Shown: positions 32,966 through 41,994, numbered from the stretch's first letter. The stretch is 64,000 nucleotides of DNA from CAZBDU01 sp964490725 (GCA_964490725.1 CAZBDU010000002.1:62001-126000), one strand, 5' to 3'. The notes: generated by a model not told the origin, from the sequence alone. Numbers and translations are program-made.

Positions 32966-35900
32966 TCAGAACAGCTCCCCCTGGACCGCCTCACCGCCGC
33001 GGGCCGCCGCTTTGCTTCGCTTGAGGACCCGCTGCACGTCGCGCTGCCGGCCTCGCCGGCGCCAGATCGCCAGCGCCTCCTCCCACTCGCCCAGCCTCTC
33101 GTGCATGCGGGCCTGGTTGGGCTCGTCCCCGACCTTCCGGTAGCAGGCCAGGGCCTGCGCAAACAGGCTCCCGTCCCGGTAGTGCTTGGCGGCTTCCCGC
33201 AGGTCCCCCTGCTCCTCGCACAGGGAGGCGGCCAGGAGGTAGCCGCCGTTGAGGCGGCAGATGCTGGCCGCCTCCGAGAGCGCGTCCTCGACGCCCTGCG
33301 GAGAGCCCATGAGCCAGTCGACCGCCCGCCGGTAGTGGGGCCCGCTCGCGCCGATGAGCTGGTAGCTCCACTGGTTCACGGGCAGCCGCGCGGCAAGCTC
33401 GTCGAAGCGGTCGCGATCCCGCAAGTAGGCGGCGCAGGCCAGAAGGCCCTCGTCCCCCGCCTGCTCGCCGGCGCTCTGCAGTTTGTCGATGAAAGCGGGC
33501 AGAAACCTGGGAACGCCGAGCCTGGAGAACTCGTGCCAGCGCAGCACGTCGTACACGGCGTTGTAGTTCCGCGCCTCCAGCAGCAGCCGCAGGCGATCTT
33601 CGGGGTACTCCTCCCGGAACGTGAAGAAAGGCTGATGCAGGGCGAACAGACGGCGCAGCAGCGGCTGCGCCGTCCGGCGCTCGCCGGGGGGCATCCGCTG
33701 CAGCAGAGCCGCGAACAGCCCCAGCTCCTCCTCTGGCAGTTGCCAGGATCCGGGGACGGTGCAGCGGGCCACGAGCTGCTCCAGCGCGTCCACCGGCACC
33801 TGCAGCGCCTCGCCGCGCTCCTCGGCGTAGCGCTCCACATCCTCGATTTCGCCCTCCTCGAGGAGCAGCGCCAGGGCTTCGGCGTCGTCGCCCAGGGCCA
33901 GCAAGGCCCGCAGGATGCCGTCGGCGTAGCGCAGCGCCCGGAAGCGCCTCAGGGCCCGCCGGACGTCGCCGGCGCGCAGGTACCCTTCGCCTTCCCGGGC
34001 CAGCTCCTGTGCCTTGTTCCGGTCATAGCCCCACCGCAGGCGCATGTGAGCGGTCAGCTCGGCCTGGATGCGCTGTTCCTTCTCTGGGAACTCCAGTTCC
34101 TCCATTTCTCGGGCGGCCTCCAGGTGCCTCCCGGCGGAAGCCTGGCAGCGGGCGGCGGCAAGCGGATTGCCGCCCGCCAGGTAGTCCGCGCGCGCCAGGT
34201 CCATGAAGCCGCGGGCCTCCAACAGGGGAGCCGACTTGTCGCAGAGGCCCAGGGCGGAGTACCGCAGGGCCGCCTTCCGGGTTGCCCTCCGGTAAGATTC
34301 CGCCTGGCGCAGAAGGGACTGCCGGTTCGCCGGGTCAGCTTCCGCGAAGCTGCGAAAGGCGGCGACAGCCTTCGGAAGCTCTCCGGCCTTCTCGTACAGC
34401 ACCGCCGCCGCCTGGAAGTCCCCCGATTTCTCGCAGCACTCCAGCAGCCGCTGGCGGTTGCCCAGTTTCTTGTACAGCGCGGCGGCCTGGCTCCAGGCCC
34501 CGGCGGACCAGTACAGCTCCGCCGCCTTGCTCCGCAGCCCGGCCCGGACGAAGCTCCGGGCGGCGGCCTCCAGGTCTCCGGCCTGGGCGTAGCGTCCCGC
34601 GGCCTGCGCGAAGTCCTTGCGGGCGTACAGGTAGTCGGCCAGCCTGCCGTGGTTGCGCGCCTTCTCCCAGTTGCGCGCCGCCTCGGCCGTTTCCCCCAGC
34701 TGCTCCCATCCCGAGGCCGCCCGGTCGTACTGGTGCGTTTCTTCCAGGAGCTTCAGCTCGCAGACCCGGGCCCGCCGCGTCTGCCCGGCCTGCTTCCAGC
34801 TCTCGGCGGCCTCGGCCAGCCGCCCTGCCCGCTCGAAGCCCTCGGCCGCCTCCCGGCTGTAGCCGTGACCCGCGAACAGCTCGGCCGCCTCCTGGGACCG
34901 TCCCCGGCTGCGGAGGAAGAAGGCCTGGGCGATCTCCTCCCGGGCCTGATTGCCGGCGTTGCGGTAGGATTCCGCCGCCGCGGCGTAGTGTTCCCGCTCG
35001 AAGAAGTAGTCGCCCTGTTCCTGCCACTGCTGGGGCGTGCTGGGGCGCTCCCAGATTCCCGAGAGCACGTCCTGCTCGCGGGTGCGGTGAACCAGCTCCC
35101 CGAGCGCTCCGGCTTCCCAGATCCGGGATGCCTCGGGCCCGTCGTAGAGGACGAGCACGTTCCGCGCCCTGGTCACCGCCACGTACAGCAGGTTGAGCTC
35201 GTGGCGCACGTGAGGGGCATGGCTCGCCTCCGGAGGCTCTCCCTTCAGGATGCGGCGCCAGATCTCCTGCGCCTTGCGGTCCCCTCCAAACTTCCACAGA
35301 AGCACGCCGTCGAACTCCAGGCCCTTGGCCTCATGGACGGTGAAGACCAGCTCGCTCGCCAGAAGCCCCTTGAGGCGCCGCTGCTCGGCAGCGTCGCGCA
35401 CCAGGATGATCCGCCCGGCGCCGGTGATCCTGGCCCGCCTCAGGACCTCCCCTTCCTCCAGGCCGGCCAGGAGGAACGGGGGCCTGCCCTGGAACTTCCA
35501 ATCTTCCCGCACCTCGGTGCCCGCCAGCCCCACCAGGGCCTGCTTCAGGTCCAGCAGCGCGTTGGCCAGCCGCACGACGCTGCCCACGCAGCGGAAGTTC
35601 AGGTTGAGCGTCCGGACCTCCGGGGTCTCCCGGCCGCGCTCGTAGAACTTCTGCTTGACGTCTTCCCAGCGGAAGCCGCTGGGGTTGATGATCTGCTTCA
35701 GATCGCCGGCGAAGGCGATGTGGTGGAAGGGGCGGGCCAGGCGCAGCACCAGGGAAAGCTGGATGTCGGCGAAATCCTGCACCTCGTCGCACACCACAAG
35801 GTCATAGGCGAAGCGTTCGTCTTCGGGGCCGAGCACGGCCAGCGCCCGGCGGCACAGGTCGATCTCGTCCCACCGCCCTTCGGCCTGCAGGCGTTCCTGG

Positions 35901-37306
35901 TAATACTGGGCGATGGAGTAGATCTCCTCGCGGTCGAAGAGGAAGTTGGGGGCCCGCTTCTTGCCCAGCAGGCGGTACTCGGCGAGGCTCAGCAAGGGGC
36001 TCTCGAAACCCCGGGCCTTGCCTTCCACCAGGCGCGCCACCTCCTTCAACAGGAGCTCCGCCTCCCCGCGCCCGGCGGGCTGGGGGTCCGAAAGGCTCTG
36101 CACGAAGTGGTCGTAGCTCGGAAAGCCGGTCTTGCGCTGCAGAATCCTCTCGATCTTGACGATCCACTCGAAGGGCTTGAGATCCAGGAGGTACTCCTGC
36201 AGGCGCCGCAGGCCGGCCTGCCCCAGGGCGCCCCGCAGGTGCTCGGCCACCAGGCGCCGGCAGCTCTGCGCGTCCACCGGAGGCTTGGCCCCCTTGATGA
36301 TCGAGCGGATCTCCTCCCACACCAGCTCGGCGTCATAGCGCCGGTGCAGCGGGTGGTTGCGGAAGATCCGTTCGAACTCCGGCAGCCGCACCTCCCTGTC
36401 CCTGTCCAGGCCGGCGCCGTGGGCCGCCAGGATCTCCTCGGCCAGCTCGCGGAACACCCGGAACTCAGGCGCGGCGGGTGCTGCGGGTCGCTGCTCTCGG
36501 GGGGACCGCTCCGCCGGGGGCCGCCCCGACTGCCGCCCGAAACCCTCCCCCGCCTTCGGATCCGCCGGGCCGGCAGGGTCCAGGTCCGTGTTCTTGATCA
36601 GGCCGTGGAAAATGCGCTGCGAGAAGCGCTGGAGGAAGGGGCTGTAGGTGAGAAACAGACGGCGCCTGCCGCGGAGCTCGGGGCGAAGCAGGTAGTAGAC
36701 CAGGATCGTGGTCTTGCCGCTGCCGGCGGTACCGGACAGCAGCACCGGCGGGTCCTGCCGCAGCACCGACTCCTGCTCCCCGGTCAGAAAGAGGTGCAGC
36801 TCCAGGCTGTCCGGCTCCGCCCCAGCCAGGAGCCGGCGCCACTCGCCGTCGTCCAGCACCAGCCACTTTTGCGGCCCGTAGCCTTCGCCCGCTTTGGCCT
36901 CGATGTCCTCCTGGGTGAGCCATTCGGGAACCGGGTTGTCGAAGACAGTCTCGGGGAGCTCCTGCTCGCTCTGCGGCTCGAAGCTCAAGAACGGCGCGTT
37001 CTCCGGCGCGATCGCCCGCGCGCGGCGCCCCACGTCGTCGTGGGCCACCACGTCCCACAGGTAGGCGGCGATGCGGTCCCCGTGGCGGCCCAGGGTGAAG
37101 AGGATCCGTTCCGCCCGGCTCAGGCGCGCCTCGAAGACCACCTTGCTGCCCGCCCCTTTCAGCTTCTTGACCCGCACCCCGGCATCCCAGATGCCGTTGG
37201 CCAGGTACTCCAGCTTCTCCTGGAGGCGGCGCTTGCCGGCCTCGTCCATGGACAGGAGGAAACGCTTGAGTGCTTCATTCAGAAGAACCAGGTACTGCTC
37301 GGCCAT
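32966..37306 (-). CDS. Large RelE-like/UvrD-type helicase/TPR-solenoid protein
   Basis: About 1446 residues from ATG 37306 (GTG 37318 adds four; positions below use the longer form). Residues 30-95 (VRVKKLKGAGSKVVFEARLS, RILFTLGRHGDRIAAYLWDV, VAHDDV) resemble RelE/ParE-type toxins. Then an SF1 helicase core: Walker A GTAGSGKTT (196-204), DEVQD (511-515), GDLKQII (538-544), LNLNFRC (571-577), VHEAKGLEFD (661-670), LYVAVTRARN (711-720). From about 762 to the end are many TPR-like helical hairpins (AAESYRNAGN, AAEGFERAGRLAEAAESWKQ, AAALYKKLGN). The composite is reminiscent of eukaryotic TRANK1-like proteins and of STAND/TPR defence proteins. Anti-phage or RNA-linked function is inference from architecture and location. 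Confidence 0.85.
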   Translation of the reverse strand: MAEQYLVLLNEALKRFLLSMDEAGKRRLQEKLEYLANGIWDAGVRVKKLKGAGSKVVFEARLSRAERILFTLGRHGDRIAAYLWDVVAHDDVGRRARAIAPENAPFLSFEPQSEQELPETVFDNPVPEWLTQEDIEAKAGEGYGPQKWLVLDDGEWRRLLAGAEPDSLELHLFLTGEQESVLRQDPPVLLSGTAGSGKTTILVYYLLRPELRGRRRLFLTYSPFLQRFSQRIFHGLIKNTDLDPAGPADPKAGEGFGRQSGRPPAERSPREQRPAAPAAPEFRVFRELAEEILAAHGAGLDRDREVRLPEFERIFRNHPLHRRYDAELVWEEIRSIIKGAKPPVDAQSCRRLVAEHLRGALGQAGLRRLQEYLLDLKPFEWIVKIERILQRKTGFPSYDHFVQSLSDPQPAGRGEAELLLKEVARLVEGKARGFESPLLSLAEYRLLGKKRAPNFLFDREEIYSIAQYYQERLQAEGRWDEIDLCRRALAVLGPEDERFAYDLVVCDEVQDFADIQLSLVLRLARPFHHIAFAGDLKQIINPSGFRWEDVKQKFYERGRETPEVRTLNLNFRCVGSVVRLANALLDLKQALVGLAGTEVREDWKFQGRPPFLLAGLEEGEVLRRARITGAGRIILVRDAAEQRRLKGLLASELVFTVHEAKGLEFDGVLLWKFGGDRKAQEIWRRILKGEPPEASHAPHVRHELNLLYVAVTRARNVLVLYDGPEASRIWEAGALGELVHRTREQDVLSGIWERPSTPQQWQEQGDYFFEREHYAAAAESYRNAGNQAREEIAQAFFLRSRGRSQEAAELFAGHGYSREAAEGFERAGRLAEAAESWKQAGQTRRARVCELKLLEETHQYDRAASGWEQLGETAEAARNWEKARNHGRLADYLYARKDFAQAAGRYAQAGDLEAAARSFVRAGLRSKAAELYWSAGAWSQAAALYKKLGNRQRLLECCEKSGDFQAAAVLYEKAGELPKAVAAFRSFAEADPANRQSLLRQAESYRRATRKAALRYSALGLCDKSAPLLEARGFMDLARADYLAGGNPLAAARCQASAGRHLEAAREMEELEFPEKEQRIQAELTAHMRLRWGYDRNKAQELAREGEGYLRAGDVRRALRRFRALRYADGILRALLALGDDAEALALLLEEGEIEDVERYAEERGEALQVPVDALEQLVARCTVPGSWQLPEEELGLFAALLQRMPPGERRTAQPLLRRLFALHQPFFTFREEYPEDRLRLLLEARNYNAVYDVLRWHEFSRLGVPRFLPAFIDKLQSAGEQAGDEGLLACAAYLRDRDRFDELAARLPVNQWSYQLIGASGPHYRRAVDWLMGSPQGVEDALSEAASICRLNGGYLLAASLCEEQGDLREAAKHYRDGSLFAQALACYRKVGDEPNQARMHERLGEWEEALAIWRRRGRQRDVQRVLKRSKAAARGGEAVQGELF

Positions 37307-37565
37307 TCCAGGACCCACGCTCGCGGGATGCCAGGGCCGGACGCCGCCTTCCGTGCGGCCCCCGCCGTGCGTCTCGGCGGGCAGGCCCGGCGGAGAAGAG
37401 GATAGTGGTTCCGCTTCCGGCGGTCAACCGGGACGAAGTGGAAGAAGCGGAAGCGGCCGGGCTCAAGGACAGCCCCGGGCGCGCGCCTGATCGGCCCGGG
37501 CGCCCCGGAACCCTGAACGGTCCGGCCTTTTCCTTCCGCCGCCCGATGAGGTAGAATGCCTGATC

Positions 37566-38228
37566 GTGAGCGACCTCGACATACGCCAACTTGACGGAGT
37601 GGATCCGGCCTCCGACCAGGCGGACGGCGAGCTGCAGCGCTACGAGGACGCGCTCCTGCAGAGCTTCCGCGACTCAGCCGAGGGTGCGGAGCTGGCCAAA
37701 GCCGGCTTCGGGGTCGGCTGGGCCCGCATGATGATCCAACTCGGGTTCAATCACCTGGGAAAGACCGTGCCCCACATGAGCGCGGCGGACGCCGAGGAGA
37801 TCCTGACCGAGCTGTTTCCCCGCAAGGTCACGCTATCCGACCCCGAGGAGGCCGAGGAAGTGGTTCCGGAGCTGACGGCGTTCTGGCGCTACCTTGGCCG
37901 CAAACACCGGCTGTCCAACGCGCCGGCCATCCTCGAGGTTTTGCAGGCGGTGCAGCCGAAGTACAAGGCCATCATGAACGACTCCTCCAAGTTCGGCATG
38001 GCCAAGTCGTTCGTCATGCTGGGACGGTCGGCCGGCTTCGACATGAGCGATCAGGAGCAGCTTCAGCGCTTCGCCGCCCTGTACAACGCCGGGCTGGCGG
38101 CCAGGCGTGAATCCGGCGGAGAGGGCGGGACCGGTTCGTCCGGCCGGAGGTCCCGGCGCAAACAGCGCAAGCGAATCGAGAAGCTCAGCAGCCAGGCCCG
38201 CAGGAACAATCGCAAAAAGCGGCGCTGA
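37566..38228 (+). CDS. Conserved hypothetical protein with basic tail
   Basis: 220 residues from GTG 37566. The core (residues 20-175) is an ordered, mostly helical domain with MIQLGFNHLGKTVPHMSAAD, EEILTELFPRKVTLSDPEEA, VPELTAFWRYLGRKHRLSNA and NDSSKFGMAKSFVMLGRSAG. I have seen this pattern as an uncharacterised bacterial family. The last 45 residues are Gly/Ser then Arg/Lys-rich (RRSRRKQRKR, RRNNRKKRR) and likely bind nucleic acid. Divergent from the helicase gene across about 250 bp, inside the same repeat-bounded segment. Confidence 0.65.
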   Translation: MSDLDIRQLDGVDPASDQADGELQRYEDALLQSFRDSAEGAELAKAGFGVGWARMMIQLGFNHLGKTVPHMSAADAEEILTELFPRKVTLSDPEEAEEVVPELTAFWRYLGRKHRLSNAPAILEVLQAVQPKYKAIMNDSSKFGMAKSFVMLGRSAGFDMSDQEQLQRFAALYNAGLAARRESGGEGGTGSSGRRSRRKQRKRIEKLSSQARRNNRKKRR

Positions 38229-38435
38229 GGCGATCGAGAGGCATCCGGAGCGCGTGCCGGCATCACTGGAGGTCCGCTGGCTCAACGGGTGCTGGACAGG
38301 ATATCCGAATGTCGCCGGGACCACGGGTGGCGAGAGACGACCCTTTGGCAGTTCCATCCCCCACGCGGCGGGCGCCCGGCACGGGCAAAGCTCAAGGTGT
38401 CCAGCCCTCGGTGAATGGTATCCCGTTCGGCCTCC

Positions 38436-38640
38436 TCACCCGCGAAGTCTAACGCGACCAGGCTCGACTACGGCCGGTTTGCCGCCCAGCTGCGCGACCA
38501 GCCCCGCCCGCTTGAAGAATGCTTCGAGGATCTGGAGTGTGTCAGCGGCGGTGGAATTCCGCTGAACGCTTGCGACGACGATACGTGGGTGACTCGAAGG
38601 TGGGTAGTTGCGGATATCGGCGAAATCGCAGTCTCCGGTG
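38436..38640. repeat. Direct repeat (right) flanking the helicase island
   Basis: Partner of 32745-32945. See the left copy. The interval from the left repeat start to the right repeat start is about 5.7 kb. Bases 38229-38435 between the 220-residue gene and this repeat hold no supported gene. Confidence 0.7.
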
Positions 38641-38893
38641 ATCAGGCACGGGTCATTTCCCCTTCGAGGCCTGAAGCATGTCCCACAGATACGCCGCATC
38701 CCTCGTCTCAGGCGGCATACAGGTCGGTTGTCAATTCATGCACGGTGATGGCTGGGAACGCCGAGACTTCTCGGCACGGCTCCTGGTCGGAGATACCCGG
38801 CCACATCTCGGCGACGCTGCGGACCTCGTATCCTGCTCCGCGAAGCGAGCGCACGATGGGAGGATCGACGCTTTCGTCAGCCAGGTATGTCAA
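38436..38893 (-). pseudogene. DUF5615 toxin, right copy, interrupted
   Basis: Starting at TTG 38893, just after the DUF433 stop, the frame gives TYLADESVDPPIVRSLRGAG, YEVRSVAEMWPGISDQE: the N-terminal half of a DUF5615 toxin. It then runs into unrelated sequence (AFPAITVHELTTDLYAA) and a stop near 38708. The C-terminal half resumes at about 38650 (LITGDCDFADIRNYPPSSHP) and ends at 38436. About 120 bp of foreign or rearranged sequence thus splits the toxin. Confidence 0.7.
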
Positions 38894-38894
38894 G

Positions 38895-39129
38895 CTATGC
38901 GCCGATAAGAAGGATCACGTCGGAGCGCAAGACGTCCACGGTGTACGTGATCGCCGCCTGGATGCCTTCGCGGGTCAAGGTCGGATGGGAATCGAGGATC
39001 TGCTCTGCCGACTCGCCGGCCGCAAGCTTCTCCAGGATGAGCTCCACGGCGATACGGGTTCCCGCGACCACCCCCTTGTGCCCATCATGATGTTCGGATC
39101 AGAAACGATCCTGGCGTCCGCCATGCTCG
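38895..39129 (-). pseudogene. DUF433 antitoxin with one-base frameshift in a G run
   Basis: ATG 39129 gives MADARIVSDPNIMMGTRG, the DUF433 start (family: RIVSDPxILGGKPVIRGTRI). Adding one G to the run at about 39074-39078 restores VVAGTRIAVELILEKLAAGE, SAEQILDSHPTLTREGIQAA and a TAG stop at 38895-38897, giving a complete antitoxin of about 78 residues. It is followed immediately by the DUF5615 toxin start, the usual order of this toxin-antitoxin pair. The frameshift may be real or a homopolymer sequencing error. Confidence 0.72.
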
Positions 39130-39232
39130 CCTCCATCACAACAACCCGCCAGCCAAGTGATATCGAAGAACCGGGGCCGGCTGCAACCCTCCTGACAGTC
39201 CCGAGGCCGATGTGTGTCATCCGGGCCCGCAC

Positions 39233-39400
39233 TCACTCCGCGTCCAGCGCCGCGCGGGTCTTCTCGTAGAGGAAGAGCGGCTCCTGCCCGCGCTCATCGC
39301 CGTTGGCCACGGCGCGGCGGATGAGGTCGTGGTTGCGGTCTCACTCGGGGCTCCAGATGTGGCCCGGCTTCATGAAGGAGCGAAAGCGTGGCGGTCCGTC
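39233..39400 (-). pseudogene. Unidentified gene fragment with in-frame TGA
   Basis: The minus strand encodes DGPPRFRSFMKPGHIWSPE, a TGA at 39341-39343, then DRNHDLIRRAVANGDERGQE and PLFLYEKTRAALDAE before a stop at 39233. Both sides look like genuine coding sequence of one protein I do not recognise. No strong hairpin follows the TGA at the right distance, so I treat it as decay. A related FLYEK motif recurs near 40940. The remainder of 39130-39497 holds no supported gene. Confidence 0.35.
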
Positions 39401-39497
39401 GCCGCGGGAATGGCGCAGTACCGGCGCCGGACCCAGGCCGTGACCCCTGCGCGAGGGTTCTATCCTCCGGTTGACGGGTTTTCCGGCTCTGACGGCG

Positions 39498-40823
39498 TCA
39501 GTGCTCCCACCTTCCGAAGGTGACGGATGTGAGCGTGTCGGTGGCGCTGCCGCCGGAGGATGGCGCGATGCTCGAGGCGCTCCACGTCACGCCCCCGTCG
39601 GTGGACCTGATGATGGTCCGATTGGAGCCCACAGCGACGCAGGTCCCGTACCCATTGCAGTAGACGCTGATGAGCTCCTGGGTGGAGCTGGTCAGCGGGT
39701 GGGTCGCCGCCGTCCAGGATTGGCCGGAATCATGGGAGTAGAAGACCACCGGCGTCTCGCCGCTCCCACCGCCGACGGCGACGAAGCGACCAAGACCGTC
39801 CGAGGCCACTGCCCGAAGCTGGACGGTGGGCGGAAGGGTGGCTGCCGTCCAGGTGGCGCCGTCGTCGCTGGAATAGAATGCCCGACCCTGAATTCCCCCG
39901 CCGCTCAGGCCCGTGGTTGCGCCCACCGCGGCCCAGTGGCCGATTCCGTCGGTGGCTACATCGAAGAGGTTTCCGGAGAGGCCCGTTCCGGCCTGCCACG
40001 TGCCATCGGCCCAGCCGCCGGTGTAGATGGCCGTGGCGCTCTGGCCGACGGCGGCCCAGCTGCGGTAGCCGTCGCCGGCGACGGCCGAAAGATCGGCGAG
40101 GCCCGCCGGGACCGATGCCGGATCGTTCCAGGTGGCGCCCGCGTGGGTGGAGTACTTGACGCCATAGCCCGGGCTGCTGACGCTTCCCTGGAGAAAGGCG
40201 GCCACCCAGGTTCCCGACCGATCGGAGGCCAGGTCCAGGAAGGAAACGTTGAGACTGACGTGGGTCCAGCTCACCGCGCGGTCGGTGGAGGAGTATACAT
40301 CCGTGCCTATCGCAGGAAGTTGTTGATCACGAAAGGCCACCCACTCGTTGAGCCCGTCGGTCCCCGCCCGGTCGACGGTGCCTATCCCGGCTGCCGACTG
40401 CTGCCACCAGCTCTGGCCTCCGTCCATCGAGAAATACACGCCCCCGCCGCTGCTCGCAGCGATCCACCAGAGAATGGTGTAATCTTGCTGCGCCACGTCG
40501 GAGTCGGTCCATCCGTCTCTGTACCCCATGGCCTTAACCGCGCCCGTGCTCGACTCGATGAACCCACCGCTTCCCCAGGTGTAGAGATAGCCGTGCGTCC
40601 GCGAGGGCTGGCTTCCGTCGAGGGTGTACATGATGGTCGCGTCGGCCGGTGTGGAGGTTATCGTGACCGTCTGCAACTCTGGATACACAATGCCCGGGGG
40701 ATCGATGTTCAGGAGCACTTTCCCGTCGGTGACCCCGCTGTTGGGGTTGGGACAACCGAACAGAAAGGACAACAGCACTGCGCCGGCCAGGGACTGGACC
40801 CAGGCTGTGAACCGTGGTTTCAT
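39498..40823 (-). CDS. Lipoprotein with chitobiase-like N-domain and sialidase/BNR-type beta-propeller
   Basis: 441 residues. Type II signal peptide with lipobox LLSFLFGC, so the mature protein is lipid-anchored at Cys24 or nearby. Residues 35-110 (VTITSTPADATIMYTLDGSQ, PSRTHGYLYTW) match the CHB_HEX_C_1/Fn3-like fold seen in many spirochaete surface lipoproteins. The remainder has repeated BNR-like motifs (YFSMDGGQSW, YSSDDGATWTAATL, YSHDSGQSWTAATHP, IRSTDGGVTW), indicating a six-bladed propeller that may bind glycans or proteins. No sialidase catalytic residues are evident. Isolated between debris regions. Confidence 0.8.
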   Translation of the reverse strand: MKPRFTAWVQSLAGAVLLSFLFGCPNPNSGVTDGKVLLNIDPPGIVYPELQTVTITSTPADATIMYTLDGSQPSRTHGYLYTWGSGGFIESSTGAVKAMGYRDGWTDSDVAQQDYTILWWIAASSGGGVYFSMDGGQSWWQQSAAGIGTVDRAGTDGLNEWVAFRDQQLPAIGTDVYSSTDRAVSWTHVSLNVSFLDLASDRSGTWVAAFLQGSVSSPGYGVKYSTHAGATWNDPASVPAGLADLSAVAGDGYRSWAAVGQSATAIYTGGWADGTWQAGTGLSGNLFDVATDGIGHWAAVGATTGLSGGGIQGRAFYSSDDGATWTAATLPPTVQLRAVASDGLGRFVAVGGGSGETPVVFYSHDSGQSWTAATHPLTSSTQELISVYCNGYGTCVAVGSNRTIIRSTDGGVTWSASSIAPSSGGSATDTLTSVTFGRWEH

Positions 40824-41154
40824 GGTGTGCCTCCGTAAGCATAAATGTCAAGCTATCTTTATGAGTGTATCCCGCTCGGCTCAAACCACCATGTCGACCG
40901 CCCGGTTTGTCGAAGTCCGGCGGGACATCGTCTTTCTCGTAGAGGAACGTCGGCCGGATCAGCGTCCGAAAGGCCCGCACCGCCGAGCCACAGCGCTTCA
41001 TAGGAGTTCACCATGGGGGGGGCGTTATGAACTGCGTCACCTGGACCATGGTCAGAGATTGACGGCACGGACCGGTGGGGGCCAGGCCGCCCAGGTCCCT
41101 GCCAAGCCATTCTATGACGCAGCAAGACTCAACAAGACCTGAAGGCACCCGTCG
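40824..41154. other. Intergenic stretch with decayed coding remnants
   Basis: No complete gene. Minus-strand scraps such as VNSYEALWLGGAGLSDADPA (about 41010-41070) and LIRPTFLYEKDDVPPDFDK (about 40910-40970), in different frames, look like a frameshifted gene; the FLYEK motif echoes the fragment at 39233-39400 on the other side of the lipoprotein gene. Confidence 0.3.
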
Positions 41155-41994
41155 CTATCGCCTCTGATCTCCCAATATCAGCGAACGCCGTTCGCTCACC
41201 TCGAGAAGATCCACGGCAAGCTGTCGCAACCCCAGCCGGTTGACCCTTTCAATCGTGTCGCAAATCTGATCCGGGAATGCGTCGATCCCCGCACTTGCTC
41301 CGCACATGGCTCCAACGATACTTCCGGTCGTATCGGCGTCCCCTCCAAGGTTGACGGCCAGTTCAATCGCCTTCATTGGCTTCGCGGCGGCCAGATGTAT
41401 GAGTGCTACACAAAACGGCACGGTTTCGTAGACCGGAAGCTCGTTTCCGATAACGTTGCACAGCTCCCCCAGGACACCGGGTGTGGGTTTCTGATTCCGG
41501 ACGATCTCGAGCGCCAGGTCGAGTCTTCGCAGCAGCGAGCAGCCACTAGCCTGCGCTCCCAAGTCCCAGCCGATTCTTATGGCCTCCCGTGCCCGGTTCG
41601 TGGCCGCATCAAGACCGGCACCGCTCAGAACCGCCGCGATAATGGAAGCCACTGCTCCGGCTATGGCCAGGTTGGTCCAATGGGTTGGCACGCACGCTTT
41701 CTCCACATCCGTCATCAGTTCTTCCACTTTCCTGTTTCCGCCTGCGTTCAGGATACCGATCGGACTGATCCTCATCACGGCTCCGTTCGTCTTGCCGTAT
41801 CTGCCTATCTCCTTCAAGTCCTTGCCCCGATCGATCTCTTTCAGGGCAATCCTGGTGGTAGGAGGCATACCCATCGCGTCGCCAACAGCCACGCCCATCA
41901 GGCATCCCCAGGCTTTCTTGGTCCTTCGGTCCACCTCAGGGTGGGCCATCAGCTGAACTCTGCCACTATTGTAGACTCGGTTAATATGATTCAT
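41155..41994 (-). CDS. ADP-ribosylglycohydrolase-family protein, internally shortened
   Basis: 279 residues. ATG 41994 forms an ATGA overlap with the upstream gene; ATG 41949 (MAHPEVDRR) is an alternative. The family removes ADP-ribose or acts on nucleoside-like N-glycosides using two Mg ions. N-terminal GCLMGVAVGDAMGMP and C-terminal metal motif NLGGDADTTGSIVGAMCGAS are clear. The stretch that normally carries the first metal motif (TDDT) and about 60-80 residues before GNGAxMRxxPLG is missing: GDAMGMPPTTR is followed after only about 20 residues by YGKTNGAVMRISPIGI. Activity is therefore doubtful. The deletion is in frame. Confidence 0.75.
   Translation of the reverse strand: MNHINRVYNSGRVQLMAHPEVDRRTKKAWGCLMGVAVGDAMGMPPTTRIALKEIDRGKDLKEIGRYGKTNGAVMRISPIGILNAGGNRKVEELMTDVEKACVPTHWTNLAIAGAVASIIAAVLSGAGLDAATNRAREAIRIGWDLGAQASGCSLLRRLDLALEIVRNQKPTPGVLGELCNVIGNELPVYETVPFCVALIHLAAAKPMKAIELAVNLGGDADTTGSIVGAMCGASAGIDAFPDQICDTIERVNRLGLRQLAVDLLEVSERRSLILGDQRR

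Noticed and set aside
32942..37405. Very long plus-strand open frame (about 1490 codons) opposite the helicase gene
   Set aside because: It is a G+C-driven antisense frame rich in Pro, Gly, Leu and Gln without any family motif, while the minus strand has complete helicase motifs.
39341..39343. Second in-frame TGA inside a coding-like minus-strand fragment
   Set aside because: No recognisable family shows Cys at this position and I see no SECIS-like hairpin 16-37 nt downstream; the surrounding sequence is fragmentary, so decay is the simpler reading.
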